Below, one piece after another: positions 1-8,466 of a stretch of 64,000 nucleotides of DNA; within the stretch, counting starts at the first letter, position 1, and each line of letters begins with the position of its first letter. Source of the stretch: Ruegeria sp. PrR005 (GTDB lineage: Bacteria > Pseudomonadota > Alphaproteobacteria > Rhodobacterales > Rhodobacteraceae); NCBI RefSeq assembly GCF_010500245.1, contig NZ_JAAGOX010000053.1, positions 1 to 64,000 of the forward strand, read 5' to 3'. A program made the position numbers and the translations under genes. Below the pieces are notes generated by a model that saw only the letters and a program-made list of their open reading frames with translations, had not been told where the DNA came from and did no database searches.

Positions 1-77
1 CGGGGAAAGGTTCACATGGCTCAGTTCTCAGTGGAAATTATCCGCCGGCCCGGCTCACTTCTGGGTGGAAATCAACA
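1..77. mobile_element. End of an IS21-family-like insertion element
   Basis: Two imperfect direct repeats begin at 18 and 52, a 34 bp period. Each starts GGCTCA, continues with a TTCT stretch and ends in GTGGAAAT. Read from the inside outward on the minus strand, the end begins TGTTGATTTCC. IS21-type elements carry repeated terminal blocks and TG..CA ends, and this matches my recollection of such ends in Roseobacter genomes. The element body would lie left of the window. The end falls exactly where the neighbouring integrase reading frame is lost, so it probably inserted into that gene. The family assignment is from memory of the end sequence, not from a transposase. Confidence 0.5.
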
Positions 78-255
78 CCATCGGCGTTGCATAGCCGCAT
101 ACTCCACTGCAAATCGCTCCTTCGCTTCCGCAGGTTCTCGAGTTCGAAGCGATTTGGATATCTCGGCACGACCGACGGTAGCCAGCAGATCGGCTGGAAC
201 GCGCACGCGAACGTAGTAGATTCCGCTCTTCTTGTCTTTGACGGGACGGGGCATG
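72..255 (-). pseudogene. Truncated phage-type tyrosine integrase, N-terminal fragment
   Basis: The frame opens with MPRPVKDKKSGIYYVRVRVP, followed by a segment with RAEISKSLRTREPAEAK. This is the N-terminal domain seen in Rhodobacterales tyrosine recombinases (DUF6538-like: a YYVR strand, then KSLRT). Only about 60 residues remain where a full integrase has about 400; the catalytic R-H-R-Y domain is absent. The frame stops at the IS end in positions 1-77. The start chosen is the ATG at 255, although the frame stays open upstream to 296. It sits about 90 bp beyond the 3' end of tRNA-Thr, the usual place for an integrase of a tRNA-targeted island, so this is probably the scar of an old integrative element. 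Confidence 0.7.
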
Positions 256-272
256 ATTAGGGTCACTGTGTA

Positions 273-292
273 GGACTCCTGTGTAGGAGTCC
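273..292. promoter_or_regulatory. Inverted repeat upstream of the integrase fragment
   Basis: GGACTCC and GGAGTCC form a perfect 7 bp inverted repeat with a 6 bp spacer, 18 bp upstream of the integrase ATG. TGTAGGA is also repeated directly within it. The position suits an operator or autoregulatory site for the integrase, but a small mRNA hairpin is equally possible. No T-run follows. Confidence 0.3.
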
Positions 293-345
293 GCAAGCGG
301 AATACGCTGATTTGACGTAAATATTTGTGAATGCTGGGAAAGTCA

Positions 346-420
<75 letters not shown>

Positions 421-503
421 GGGGTGAGCGGGTGATTAGACTCAAACGAAACGGCGCGCAAGGGCATCTGGACGGTTTTTTTTGCCTCCTGTAGAGAAAG
501 GCC

Positions 504-659
504 ATGGCAGAAGAAAAATCCCCCCCAAAGGCGAAACGCAGGGCCGAAAGCCGTGAGGACCGGCTGAAGGCGGCGCTCAAGGCGAATCTGGCGCGGCGCA
601 AGGCGCAGGCGCGGGCCCGGTCATCGGGGGAGGAAGAAAAGGCAGCGGACACGGACTAG
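504..659 (+). CDS. Small basic hypothetical protein (51 aa)
   Basis: The 51-codon frame begins ATG GCA GAA after a purine-rich GAGAAAGG. It encodes a highly charged product with a core near residues 15-40 that includes EDRLKAALKANLARRKAQAR and an acidic tail EEEKAADTD. It is probably a largely helical soluble protein. From memory, similar small proteins with an RLKAALKANLARRKAQ core lie between tRNA-Thr and murA in Rhodobacteraceae, so synteny supports a real gene. Here murA, which should follow, is reduced to a remnant. Function is unknown. Confidence 0.7.
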   Translation: MAEEKSPPKAKRRAESREDRLKAALKANLARRKAQARARSSGEEEKAADTD

Positions 660-706
660 GCCGGGATCGCTGGGTGGCCTGGGACAGGGCGCGGGATGCT
701 GCGAGG

Positions 707-823
707 TGGGCCGAAACAGGTGGGACACAGGGCGGCAGGGTCTATCATCGGAACCGATGATATGAACATGTGTTGGACGGGCTCGAATCCTCGGGTGCGA
801 GAATCGAACGGATCAGGGACGAA
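707..823 (+). pseudogene. murA: Decayed 3' end of murA (UDP-GlcNAc enolpyruvyl transferase)
   Basis: In frame just upstream of the DUF2948 gene the sequence reads about ETGGTQGGRVYH, then RNR, a TGA stop at 758-760, then YEHVLDGLESSGARIERI. MurA proteins end in an RVYHxDRGYExxxxKLxxxGAxIERI-type sequence, so RVYH, R, YEH and GARIERI align. The expected LD appears as RN, and the expected Gly codon is the stop TGA (GGA to TGA). The rest of the gene is missing: the preceding small gene ends at 659. MurA is essential for peptidoglycan, so a functional copy must lie elsewhere or the region was rearranged. The match is short and was made by eye. Confidence 0.55.
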
Positions 824-1299
824 TGGTGGACGCAAGTTTTGAAGATGGCAGGGAGGCCCCGCTGAACCTGGGGGCAGAGGATTCCGACGATCTCAAGATC
901 ATTTCGTCGCTGGTGCAGGATGCCGTGCTGCCAGTCACCGAGATGACCTGGCGGGCCGCGGACCGGCGGTTTGCCCTGTTGCTGAACCGGTTCCGGTGGG
1001 AGGATCGCGACAAGGCCGAGCGGCGCGGGCGCGGTTATGAGCGGGTGCAGTCGCTTTTGGTGTTCGACAATGTTCTGGGCGTGGCGAGCCAAGGTATCGA
1101 CCGCACTGACAAGGACTTGATCCTGTCGCTGTTGTCGGTCTCCTTCGAGCCTGGTGACGATTGTACCGGCGAGGTCTTGTTGACCGTTGCCGGGGACGGG
1201 GCGATCCGGCTGTCGGTCGAGGCGCTGGACGTGACATTGAAGGACGTCACGCGGCCTTATCTGGCCCCGTCGCGCCACGCGCCGCAGCATTCGGAATGA
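823..1299 (+). CDS. DUF2948 family protein
   Basis: The 158 aa soluble protein contains the family core: LKIISSLVQDAVLP near residue 25, FALLLNRFRWED near 50, a VASQGIDR stretch near 92, and DVTLKDVTRPY near 145. This length and these motifs are typical of DUF2948, an alphaproteobacterial family of unknown biochemical role. It is regularly encoded beside murA and hisD in Rhodobacterales, and hisD follows here. The ATG at 823 overlaps the remnant murA frame, as expected if it was once translationally coupled to murA. Its stop overlaps the ATG of the next gene (ATGA). Confidence 0.9.
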   Translation: MVDASFEDGREAPLNLGAEDSDDLKIISSLVQDAVLPVTEMTWRAADRRFALLLNRFRWEDRDKAERRGRGYERVQSLLVFDNVLGVASQGIDRTDKDLILSLLSVSFEPGDDCTGEVLLTVAGDGAIRLSVEALDVTLKDVTRPYLAPSRHAPQHSE

Positions 1300-1835
1300 T
1301 CCAGAACAAGCGCGGGATATCCCAGGCGTTTTCCCCGGCGCGAACGGAGGACATCCTGCGGCGGGCGACACCGTTTGACGTGTTCGACATGTCGCAGGTG
1401 CTGGTCCGGTCAATCTCGGACCTGTGCGGCGCCGATCATGGCGGCGACAAGGAGGCCATCGCGCGGTGGTGCGCCAACAAGACACCCGGGGCGTTGCGCG
1501 ACCAGATGACGGCGGAGGGATCGGAGTTCTGGATTTTGATCCGGGCCGGTCAGACGGCCGCTGTCGGCGCGCTGTCGGATCTCGACCCCGCAGGCGGGAC
1601 CGGGCGCATCACCCTGAACTATGTCGATCCAGGCTTTCGCGGCACCGGGGCAAGTACGGCAATGCTTGCCGGACTGGAGGACAGGCTGCGCGCGCTGGGG
1701 GCCACCGATGGGGTGCTGACCAGCACGGCAACCGCGCGCGAGTTCTATGACAGGCGCGGCTGGCAACCGGCGGGACCGGCCCGACGCGGCAGGTGGATCC
1801 TGGGATACCCAATGCGCAAATCGCTGCACCCCTGA
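1296..1835 (+). CDS. GNAT-family N-acetyltransferase
   Basis: The 179 aa protein has a GNAT core. A beta segment with TGRITLNYVDPGFRGTGAST (about residues 107-126) corresponds to the acetyl-CoA binding V-x-P-x-x-R-G-x-G-x-S/A motif A. A C-terminal ATAREFYDRRGW segment (about 148-160) is the classic A..FY.R.GF/W motif B. The start is the ATG in the ATGA overlap with DUF2948, which implies co-translation; the frame itself is open further upstream. The substrate cannot be inferred. I do not recall it as part of the standard murA-DUF2948-hisD cluster. Confidence 0.8.
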   Translation: MIQNKRGISQAFSPARTEDILRRATPFDVFDMSQVLVRSISDLCGADHGGDKEAIARWCANKTPGALRDQMTAEGSEFWILIRAGQTAAVGALSDLDPAGGTGRITLNYVDPGFRGTGASTAMLAGLEDRLRALGATDGVLTSTATAREFYDRRGWQPAGPARRGRWILGYPMRKSLHP

Positions 1836-1901
1836 CGGAAAGGGTTGAGAAGCACCGCCGCCATCGGTATCCCGCTGGCTCAACTGCCCGAGGAACCGCC
1901 A

Positions 1902-3203
1902 ATGCCGCAAATTCTTGACACCACCGACCCGGATTTCGACGCGGCCTTTGCCGCGCTTTTGTCGGCAAAGCGCGAAGACAGCCCGGATGTGGACAATGTC
2001 GTGGCCGGGATCATCGCCGATGTGCGGACACGCGGCGATGCGGCGGTGATCGAGCTGACCGAGAAGTTCGACCGGATCGCCCTGACGCCCGAGACCCTGC
2101 GTTTTTCCCCCGTCGAGATTGCCGAAGCCATAGCGCGGGTCGCGCCGGAAGATCGCGCGGCGCTGGAGCTGGCTGCGGCGCGCATCCACGCCTATCACGC
2201 GCGCCAGTTGCCCCGGGACGAGGAATGGACCGATGAGGCGGGTGCGACACTTGGCTGGCGCTGGTCTGCGGTCTCGGCGGCCGGGCTTTATGTGCCGGGC
2301 GGACTGGCCTCTTATCCGTCCTCGGTTCTGATGAACGCGATTCCGGCGAAGGTGGCCGGGGTTGGGCGCCTCGCCATCGCGGTGCCCACGCCTGACGGGC
2401 AGGTCAATCCGCTGGTTCTGTTGGCGGCGCATCTGTCCGGGGTGGACGAGATCTATCGCGTGGGCGGCGCGCAGGCGATTGCGGCCTTTGCTTATGGCAC
2501 CCGGACCATTGCGCCGGTGGACAAGATCACCGGGCCCGGCAATGCCTTTGTCGCGGCAGCGAAACGGCGGGTATTCGGCAAGGTCGGGATCGACATGATC
2601 GCGGGCCCGTCCGAGATTCTGGTGATTGCCGACAGGGAAAACGATCCCGACTGGATCGCGCTGGACCTGCTGAGCCAGGCCGAACACGATGAAAGCGCCC
2701 AGTCGATCCTGATAACCGATGACGCGGGCTTTGGCCGTGCGGTTGTGGCCGCCGTCGAAAACCGGCTGGAAACGCTGGAACGGCGCGCCATCGCCGGGGT
2801 AAGCTGGCGCGATTTTGGCGCGGTGATCACGGTGCGCGATCTGGACGAGGCGGCGGCGCTGTCGAACCGGATCGCACCGGAGCATCTGGAGCTCTGCGTT
2901 GCCGATCCCGAGGCTCTGTCGCTGAAAACTGTGCATGCGGGGGCGATTTTCCTGGGTCAGTATACGCCCGAGGCCATCGGCGATTATGTCGGCGGGCCGA
3001 ACCACGTGCTGCCCACCGCGCGCTCGGCACGGTTCTCGTCTGGCCTGAATGTGATGGATTTCCTCAAGCGCACGACCCTGTCCAAGATGACGCCCGAGGC
3101 GCTGCGCGCCATCGGTCCGGCGGCGGCGCGGCTGGCCCGGTCCGAGAGCCTGGAGGCGCATTGCCTGTCGGTTCTGGCGCGGCTGGATCGCCTGAACGGC
3201 TAG
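1902..3203 (+). CDS. hisD: Histidinol dehydrogenase
   Basis: HisD performs the last two steps of histidine synthesis, the four-electron NAD-dependent oxidation of L-histidinol to L-histidine. The 433 aa length is typical. Visible family signatures are GLYVPGGLASYPSSVLMNAI, the loop GPGNAFVAAAKR, the zinc-ligand region QAEHDE, and the APEHLEL motif carrying the catalytic Glu-His pair. The ATG at 1902 follows GAGGAA at proper spacing and gives the usual MPQ..L start; an upstream in-frame start at 1845 adds a non-conserved leader. Its TAG stop lies in the palindrome CTAG, which is also the stop of the convergent ATPase gene. The UPF0262 and infA genes I would expect downstream are absent. Confidence 0.96.
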   Translation: MPQILDTTDPDFDAAFAALLSAKREDSPDVDNVVAGIIADVRTRGDAAVIELTEKFDRIALTPETLRFSPVEIAEAIARVAPEDRAALELAAARIHAYHARQLPRDEEWTDEAGATLGWRWSAVSAAGLYVPGGLASYPSSVLMNAIPAKVAGVGRLAIAVPTPDGQVNPLVLLAAHLSGVDEIYRVGGAQAIAAFAYGTRTIAPVDKITGPGNAFVAAAKRRVFGKVGIDMIAGPSEILVIADRENDPDWIALDLLSQAEHDESAQSILITDDAGFGRAVVAAVENRLETLERRAIAGVSWRDFGAVITVRDLDEAAALSNRIAPEHLELCVADPEALSLKTVHAGAIFLGQYTPEAIGDYVGGPNHVLPTARSARFSSGLNVMDFLKRTTLSKMTPEALRAIGPAAARLARSESLEAHCLSVLARLDRLNG

Positions 3204-6200
3204 GCCCCGAGTTCCCGCGCGAAGGGAAAGAACCAGTCTGACAGGCGGTCGAACATCTCGCGCACGGTCGCCGCACGCGGGTCGAATTCGGAGAGGAAGG
3301 CGCAGAGCGTTCCAAGCTCGCCGCATTGATCCGCCGCTTCGACCAGGTTCGAGGATTGGCGCCCGGTATAGCCATGCACCGCCTCGGGGCGCAATTCGCG
3401 CGGCCAGTGGCGGGCGCGCTCCGAGAGCGCCTGGGCAAGGCGGACGGTGATTTCGCCCTCCTGGTCGTCAAGAATGTGGCGCAAGGGTGGATAAAGATCC
3501 GGATTAAGCCCCCGAAACATGCGAAAGGCGGTATCCGAGTGCGGGAGCCGTTCGCTTTGCAGCAGGCGGACGATGTCCTCGTCTTCGCCGAACTGCCGGT
3601 AGAGGGCGGCGATTTCTGACAGACCCACTGCACCTTGCGCCCAGAACTTTTCGATCCGGCTGGCCAGGTCGGGCACGGATTCGAAGAGCGCGGCAAACTC
3701 CTCTTCCGCGCCGATCCGGCCCGCCGCCAGGGCCAGGGCGCGCGGTGATCGGGGGGCGGCAGCCGGTCCGCTGCCGTGTGACGGGGCTGGCGCCACGTCG
3801 CGGCCCAGCCAGCCGTCGAGATCGCTTTCGGACAAGCGGTAGGAATCGACATAGGATCTGAAGCCCGCAGTGCGCAGCGCGCTGAAATCAGCCCCGTAGC
3901 CTGACCCGCTGGTGAAGGACCAAATGGTATCAACCAGCGACATGTACCCGTGCTTGGACCCCCCGAGGCTCTGAACGGCGATCCCCAGATCGGCAGTGTC
4001 GCTACTTGTGCCCGCAACCAGCAGGCATTGCCACAGCGACTGCCGCCAGAACCCGCGTGTCAGCGCCTCGGTCGTGTCGGCCTCGGCTTCGTCCTGGGTC
4101 TGGTCGCCCAGGGCCTTGATATATTGCGCGCCCAGGTTGGCCACCTCATCGAACCGGGCTGCGGCAAAGGCGCGCTGGATGTCGCGCGACAGGCGCGAGG
4201 CCGAAAGCCATTCGGAGCCTTCGGGGCGGTAGCGGTCCTGTTGCGGTTCGATGTCTGGGGCGCGTTTCCTGCTGGCCGCGCTGACAGTGCTGAACTCTTC
4301 TTCCGCAGCACTCAGCCCATGTTGGACAGCGGCGGTGAATTCCTGCGATTCCGCCTTTTCCCTAAGGTCTTCTGGTACATGAGCGGCCTCTTCGCGTGTC
4401 AGCACGCGGTCGAGATGGATCTTGACCCGTGCTCGCCAGGCGGGCGGCAGCGTCTCCAGATCCTCGCCCAGGGACAGGTCCAGCGCGCGGGCGGTGGCCG
4501 CGTCGAAGGCGGGAGGGTCTTCGGACGCGACAAAAGCCGCGTAATGCAGCGCCTGCACCACGCGCAACTCTTCGTCCAGCGCCGCCCAACGCGCCATGGG
4601 TTCCGCCCCGGCCTCGCGCGGCGGTCCGTTCAGGAAATAGTCGCGCGCGGCAGTGCAGACCGCCAGCGCATCCCGCCGCAACGCGGTTTTGCGGTCGCGA
4701 TCTTCGGGTGTGTCATTGGCGCGCGGCCCGGCAAAGAGACCGGCAACCATCATGCGCCGGACATCGGCCCGGTGGCGCAAGGTAAAGGGCGGCTCGTCTT
4801 CATCGACCAGCCAGTATTCATCTCTCAGCTTTTGGCCCAGCCTTGCGGCCTCTTCCTCGCTGGGCAGCGATCCGTCGGGTAAACCCAGGCAGGGCCCTGC
4901 CAGCACAAAGCGGATCAGATCATCGTTGATCTGCCTGAGGACAAGGCCCGGATGGGCCAGCTTTTGCATCTCGGGGTCGTTGATGCGTTCCAGGATCCGT
5001 TCGTACAGGAATCGGTGGGCAAACTCCGAGCGGAACCCCTCGTCCTGCTTGAGGCTGTCGACAAGCCCGTCGATATCGCCCTTATGGCCGCGCGCATATT
5101 GCACAAAGATCCGCAGGGCCAGCGGGTGACCATCGAGCAATTCGCTGACCTGAAGGCGCAGGATCGGGTTGGTCAATACCGCCGGCTGTTTCTTGGTGGC
5201 GAGCGAATTGTCTTCTTGTTCCAAGAGCTGTGCGCCAGCTTCGAGAGAGAGGCCGCGCAACTCGATGCGCCGGGACGCGGGGCCGAACCGATGGTCCAGC
5301 TCGTCACCCGACAGGGGTGCGGCACGGCCGGACAGGACGGTGCGCAAGCCGGTCAGATGGTTGCGCAGCCAAAGCTCGACATTCAGGATCTGGGTCACCA
5401 CCTGACCGCCCTGACGGTCGACCGCCTCGAAACTGTCCAGCGCCAGGGCGATGGGGTACTCGCGCAACTTGGCCGCCCAGTCCCCCTGGAACCACTCGGG
5501 AAACATGGTTTCCAGCGCGGCAGCCTGGCTGATGTGATCGCGCAGCTCGCCAAATGTATCGGTGGTCAGCAGGCGGCCGCGCAGGTCGCGTAATGTCTTG
5601 GACATCGCCTCGGCCTCGTCAGCGGGTTCGATGGCCCGGCGTACGCCCGCGGCCAACTGGCTGAGGATTTCGCGCGCGATCTGAATCGGCGAGCCGGATT
5701 TCAGTTGCGGACGGTCGAAATCGAGAATGACGGTGATCGGCGCGTCCTGTCGCGTTTGCCAATCCTGCAACAACCGGGCCAACAGCGCCGATTTGCCGAT
5801 GCCGCCTGTCCCTGTCAGCAGCACCGGCCGGGTATCCACGGTCTTGCCGCGCAGAAAGTTCGACAGGCGCCTACGGACATTGCGATAGCCGAAGTGGCGG
5901 GTGGGCTGGCCGCTGGCCAGATCCCGGCGTTTCTGAATGTCCTGGATCTGCCGTTTCACCTCGGTTTCGAGCCGGTCCATGACGGACTTGTCCAGCACCG
6001 GCACAACCCGCACGAACTGGACCGCGTCGAGCAGGGCGGCATTCTGGCGCAGGTGTTCCAGCAAGCTCTCGTCATCGTCGGTGGCACGCGGGCGGGGAAT
6101 CGCGACATCGTGGCCGGACAGCAGGCGATGCAGCGCCTGACCAAAGAGGTCGTCATGCCAGGGTGTCGGTGCGTGGTCGAGAACCTGGCCGAGCTGGGTC

Positions 6201-6442
6201 TGGGTCAGGAACTGCCGCAGGGTCGAGCGGCGCTGGTCGGGGCTGAGGATCCAGCCATAGCGGCGCGGCGCCCCCGGGGCCGAGCTGGTCACTTCGGCAA
6301 TGTCGCGCGAGAGGTGTCCCAGAAATTCGCGCCGCGTTTCCGACCACCGTTGCAGACCGATAGCCCGGCAGAGATCGTCGGGGTCGAAACAGCCGCTGAC
6401 CGCTGCCACCTCTCTTGCCAGGTCAACAAGCGCTCTTTGCAT
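3200..6442 (-). CDS. STAND-type P-loop ATPase (1080 aa)
   Basis: This large soluble protein has an N-terminal helical region of about 190 residues that might be an adaptor or effector-associated domain. A nucleotide-binding domain follows: Walker A TGTGGIGKS (residues 210-218), Walker B IALALDSFE (331-339), then RTVLSGRAAPL (about 367-377) as sensor region. The remaining 600 residues look helical, as in winged-helix plus TPR-like sensor arms of STAND ATPases. Such proteins oligomerise on sensing a signal; many act in phage defence or programmed death. It is the last gene of a three-gene operon: its ATG overlaps the stop of the trypsin-like gene by one base. No nuclease, TIR or pore domain is visible, so the upstream proteases are the likely effectors (inference). 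Confidence 0.75.
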   Translation of the reverse strand: MQRALVDLAREVAAVSGCFDPDDLCRAIGLQRWSETRREFLGHLSRDIAEVTSSAPGAPRRYGWILSPDQRRSTLRQFLTQTQLGQVLDHAPTPWHDDLFGQALHRLLSGHDVAIPRPRATDDDESLLEHLRQNAALLDAVQFVRVVPVLDKSVMDRLETEVKRQIQDIQKRRDLASGQPTRHFGYRNVRRRLSNFLRGKTVDTRPVLLTGTGGIGKSALLARLLQDWQTRQDAPITVILDFDRPQLKSGSPIQIAREILSQLAAGVRRAIEPADEAEAMSKTLRDLRGRLLTTDTFGELRDHISQAAALETMFPEWFQGDWAAKLREYPIALALDSFEAVDRQGGQVVTQILNVELWLRNHLTGLRTVLSGRAAPLSGDELDHRFGPASRRIELRGLSLEAGAQLLEQEDNSLATKKQPAVLTNPILRLQVSELLDGHPLALRIFVQYARGHKGDIDGLVDSLKQDEGFRSEFAHRFLYERILERINDPEMQKLAHPGLVLRQINDDLIRFVLAGPCLGLPDGSLPSEEEAARLGQKLRDEYWLVDEDEPPFTLRHRADVRRMMVAGLFAGPRANDTPEDRDRKTALRRDALAVCTAARDYFLNGPPREAGAEPMARWAALDEELRVVQALHYAAFVASEDPPAFDAATARALDLSLGEDLETLPPAWRARVKIHLDRVLTREEAAHVPEDLREKAESQEFTAAVQHGLSAAEEEFSTVSAASRKRAPDIEPQQDRYRPEGSEWLSASRLSRDIQRAFAAARFDEVANLGAQYIKALGDQTQDEAEADTTEALTRGFWRQSLWQCLLVAGTSSDTADLGIAVQSLGGSKHGYMSLVDTIWSFTSGSGYGADFSALRTAGFRSYVDSYRLSESDLDGWLGRDVAPAPSHGSGPAAAPRSPRALALAAGRIGAEEEFAALFESVPDLASRIEKFWAQGAVGLSEIAALYRQFGEDEDIVRLLQSERLPHSDTAFRMFRGLNPDLYPPLRHILDDQEGEITVRLAQALSERARHWPRELRPEAVHGYTGRQSSNLVEAADQCGELGTLCAFLSEFDPRAATVREMFDRLSDWFFPFARELGA

Positions 6443-8466
6443 CAGGTGTCCTCCGGCGCTTCGGTGCCAAGGCTGCCAAACAGGCTGTCGGCGGCACCGG
6501 CAACGTAATCCGTCACGAATTGCGACAAACGCTCAAGCGGCGCCTCGGTGCCCGCATATGCCCCGGCGATATCGGCCAGGAATTTCAACCCGTCCTCGTC
6601 CAGCGCGGCGTCGCGGGCGCCGCGCTCGTTCAGCCATTCGCGAAAGATGACGGAAGGGTTTTCCAGCGACTTCGCATTGATCGCGGAATGCGCCACCAGC
6701 GCCGGGTCGAGCCCGTTGATCTGGACATCCTCACGCAGCCCGACCAGCACCAGCCTGAGGTTCTGCTGTTGCCCGATCTGGTCATAGAGCGTTCCCAGAA
6801 ACTCGCGCCCCGAAGCATCGGACAGATCGTGCTTGTCCAGATCGTCGAGAACGATCCACACGGTCTTGTCACTCAGCCGCGCGCTGACCTGCTGCATGAA
6901 CTTGGACACCAGCCGCCGGACATAGGCCGGTGTGGTGGTATCGAGCGCCTTTGGCAGGATCTCTGCCGGATTGGGCGCGAAGGTTGCCAGCGTATCGCAG
7001 GCCAGCCGATAGGCATCGACCTGGATGTCACCGGCCCGGAACAGGATGTAGTGGTTTTCGGGCGCGGCGAAGAAATGTTGCAGGATGGAAAACGAGAAAC
7101 TTTTGCCCGGGCGGGTGATCGGCGTGTCAAAAGGGTTCACGTGGATCCTAAGCACCCGCTTGCTGCCATCCCACAGGTCGCGCAGCACCCGGAAGTATTC
7201 CTGCCGGCCAAAGACCGGCTGACCGCGGCCGATGCAACCGGCAATCAGATTAAGATCGGTCGTGCTGGTCAGCTGTGTCAGGGCGTTCTTTTTCTTCAGG
7301 TCCTCAGAGACCGCTTTCAGCGTGACCGCGACGTTCATCGTGGGGTTCTGGTGGAAAGGTTCCGAAGGATCGGCGCCTGCCTCGGCACCCAGATAGTGCA
7401 GTCCGATCGGGGTGCCGCCCTGGTTCAGCACCAGACCGCCCGACGACCCCTTGGCGGTTGTCGCCAAGTGAAAGATGCGGCTTTTCATCGGGAAGGTGTG
7501 AACCGCCCTACCCCCGGTCAGGGTTTGCCCCTCGGACCCGGGGTGATGCATGATCCAGACGCCATCTGGTTCGGCCTCTTCCACCTTGTCCAGCGCGAAC
7601 CATCCCCGTTGCAGGCCCGGCGCCCCGTCCAGACGGATGATCGCATAGTCCAGCGTATCCTCGACCTGGCCCAGCCAGGCCAGGCGTTTGCCGGGGTTGT
7701 CCCACCAATAGTCGTCCCCCCTGATCCAGTCTGCCAGGCCGCTCTGCGCCACCTTCCAACCGGTTTTCGCGGCGGAATAGCGGGGCTGGTCGGCATCGCG
7801 CAAACCGGTCGTCGCCGAGAAGTCGAACCGGACCGAGATCAGCTCTGGCTGATCGAACACCTCCCAGACGTCCTTGACCACGTGGAAGTTCGTCAGGACC
7901 GTCGACGGGCCGACCAGAAACCCGGTGCCGTTGACCTTCTTGCCCTTGGCGTTGACCGTGTCGATCCGGCAGAGGCGGCGGCGACCGAGGATGATCGCGG
8001 GCTGAAGATGCCCGGGATCGGTCCAAAACCCGTTTTCCGGCACAAAGGCTTGCAGTTCGTCGCTGGTCTCGCCGCGCTGCAACTCGGTGTTTTCATGATC
8101 GCGGCCCAGGGCGGTGGCCATGGCTTGCGCCAGCCTGCGGCGGTACTGTTCGCGGGTCTCTGTCGTCTCGGCCTCGAAGAGGCCGGCGGCAACCGCACCG
8201 GCGAAACAGTCGGCAACCGGTTGCGGCCCGCCAAGCGCCGCCAAAGCCAGGCACAAAGCCGCGCCGTCATCGGCCGGGTCAAGACCGCTGCCCTGCCCGG
8301 TCACGACCATGGCATGGGCAAAGTTCTGCGGCGCGCCGGGCAGGCGCCGCGCCCTGAGCCAGTTGTCGTACCATGCCCGCAACTGGGGCCTGGCAAATCG
8401 CAAACCTGAAACGACACCGTGGATGGAAGCGATCAGGCGCTCCTCGGTCCACTCTTCGTTCATCAT
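6442..8466 (-). CDS. Trypsin-like serine protease with degenerate STAND-like C-terminus
   Basis: The 674 aa protein has three parts. Residues 1-140 are helical and resemble an effector-associated adaptor domain. Residues about 155-390 form an S1-type protease with GTGFLVGPSTVLTNFHVV (His195), TLDYAIIRLD (Asp273) and TTAKGSSGGLVLN (Ser342), a complete triad. Residues about 415-600 look like a STAND-type ATPase fold: a strong Walker-B-like strand VWIVLDDLD (536-544) and LRLVLVGLRED (570-580), but the P-loop is reduced to RPGKS (452-456) without the leading glycines. That suggests an inactive nucleotide-binding module. It has no signal peptide, so it acts in the cytoplasm. The start overlaps the upstream gene by 4 bases. 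Confidence 0.75.
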   Translation of the reverse strand: MMNEEWTEERLIASIHGVVSGLRFARPQLRAWYDNWLRARRLPGAPQNFAHAMVVTGQGSGLDPADDGAALCLALAALGGPQPVADCFAGAVAAGLFEAETTETREQYRRRLAQAMATALGRDHENTELQRGETSDELQAFVPENGFWTDPGHLQPAIILGRRRLCRIDTVNAKGKKVNGTGFLVGPSTVLTNFHVVKDVWEVFDQPELISVRFDFSATTGLRDADQPRYSAAKTGWKVAQSGLADWIRGDDYWWDNPGKRLAWLGQVEDTLDYAIIRLDGAPGLQRGWFALDKVEEAEPDGVWIMHHPGSEGQTLTGGRAVHTFPMKSRIFHLATTAKGSSGGLVLNQGGTPIGLHYLGAEAGADPSEPFHQNPTMNVAVTLKAVSEDLKKKNALTQLTSTTDLNLIAGCIGRGQPVFGRQEYFRVLRDLWDGSKRVLRIHVNPFDTPITRPGKSFSFSILQHFFAAPENHYILFRAGDIQVDAYRLACDTLATFAPNPAEILPKALDTTTPAYVRRLVSKFMQQVSARLSDKTVWIVLDDLDKHDLSDASGREFLGTLYDQIGQQQNLRLVLVGLREDVQINGLDPALVAHSAINAKSLENPSVIFREWLNERGARDAALDEDGLKFLADIAGAYAGTEAPLERLSQFVTDYVAGAADSLFGSLGTEAPEDT

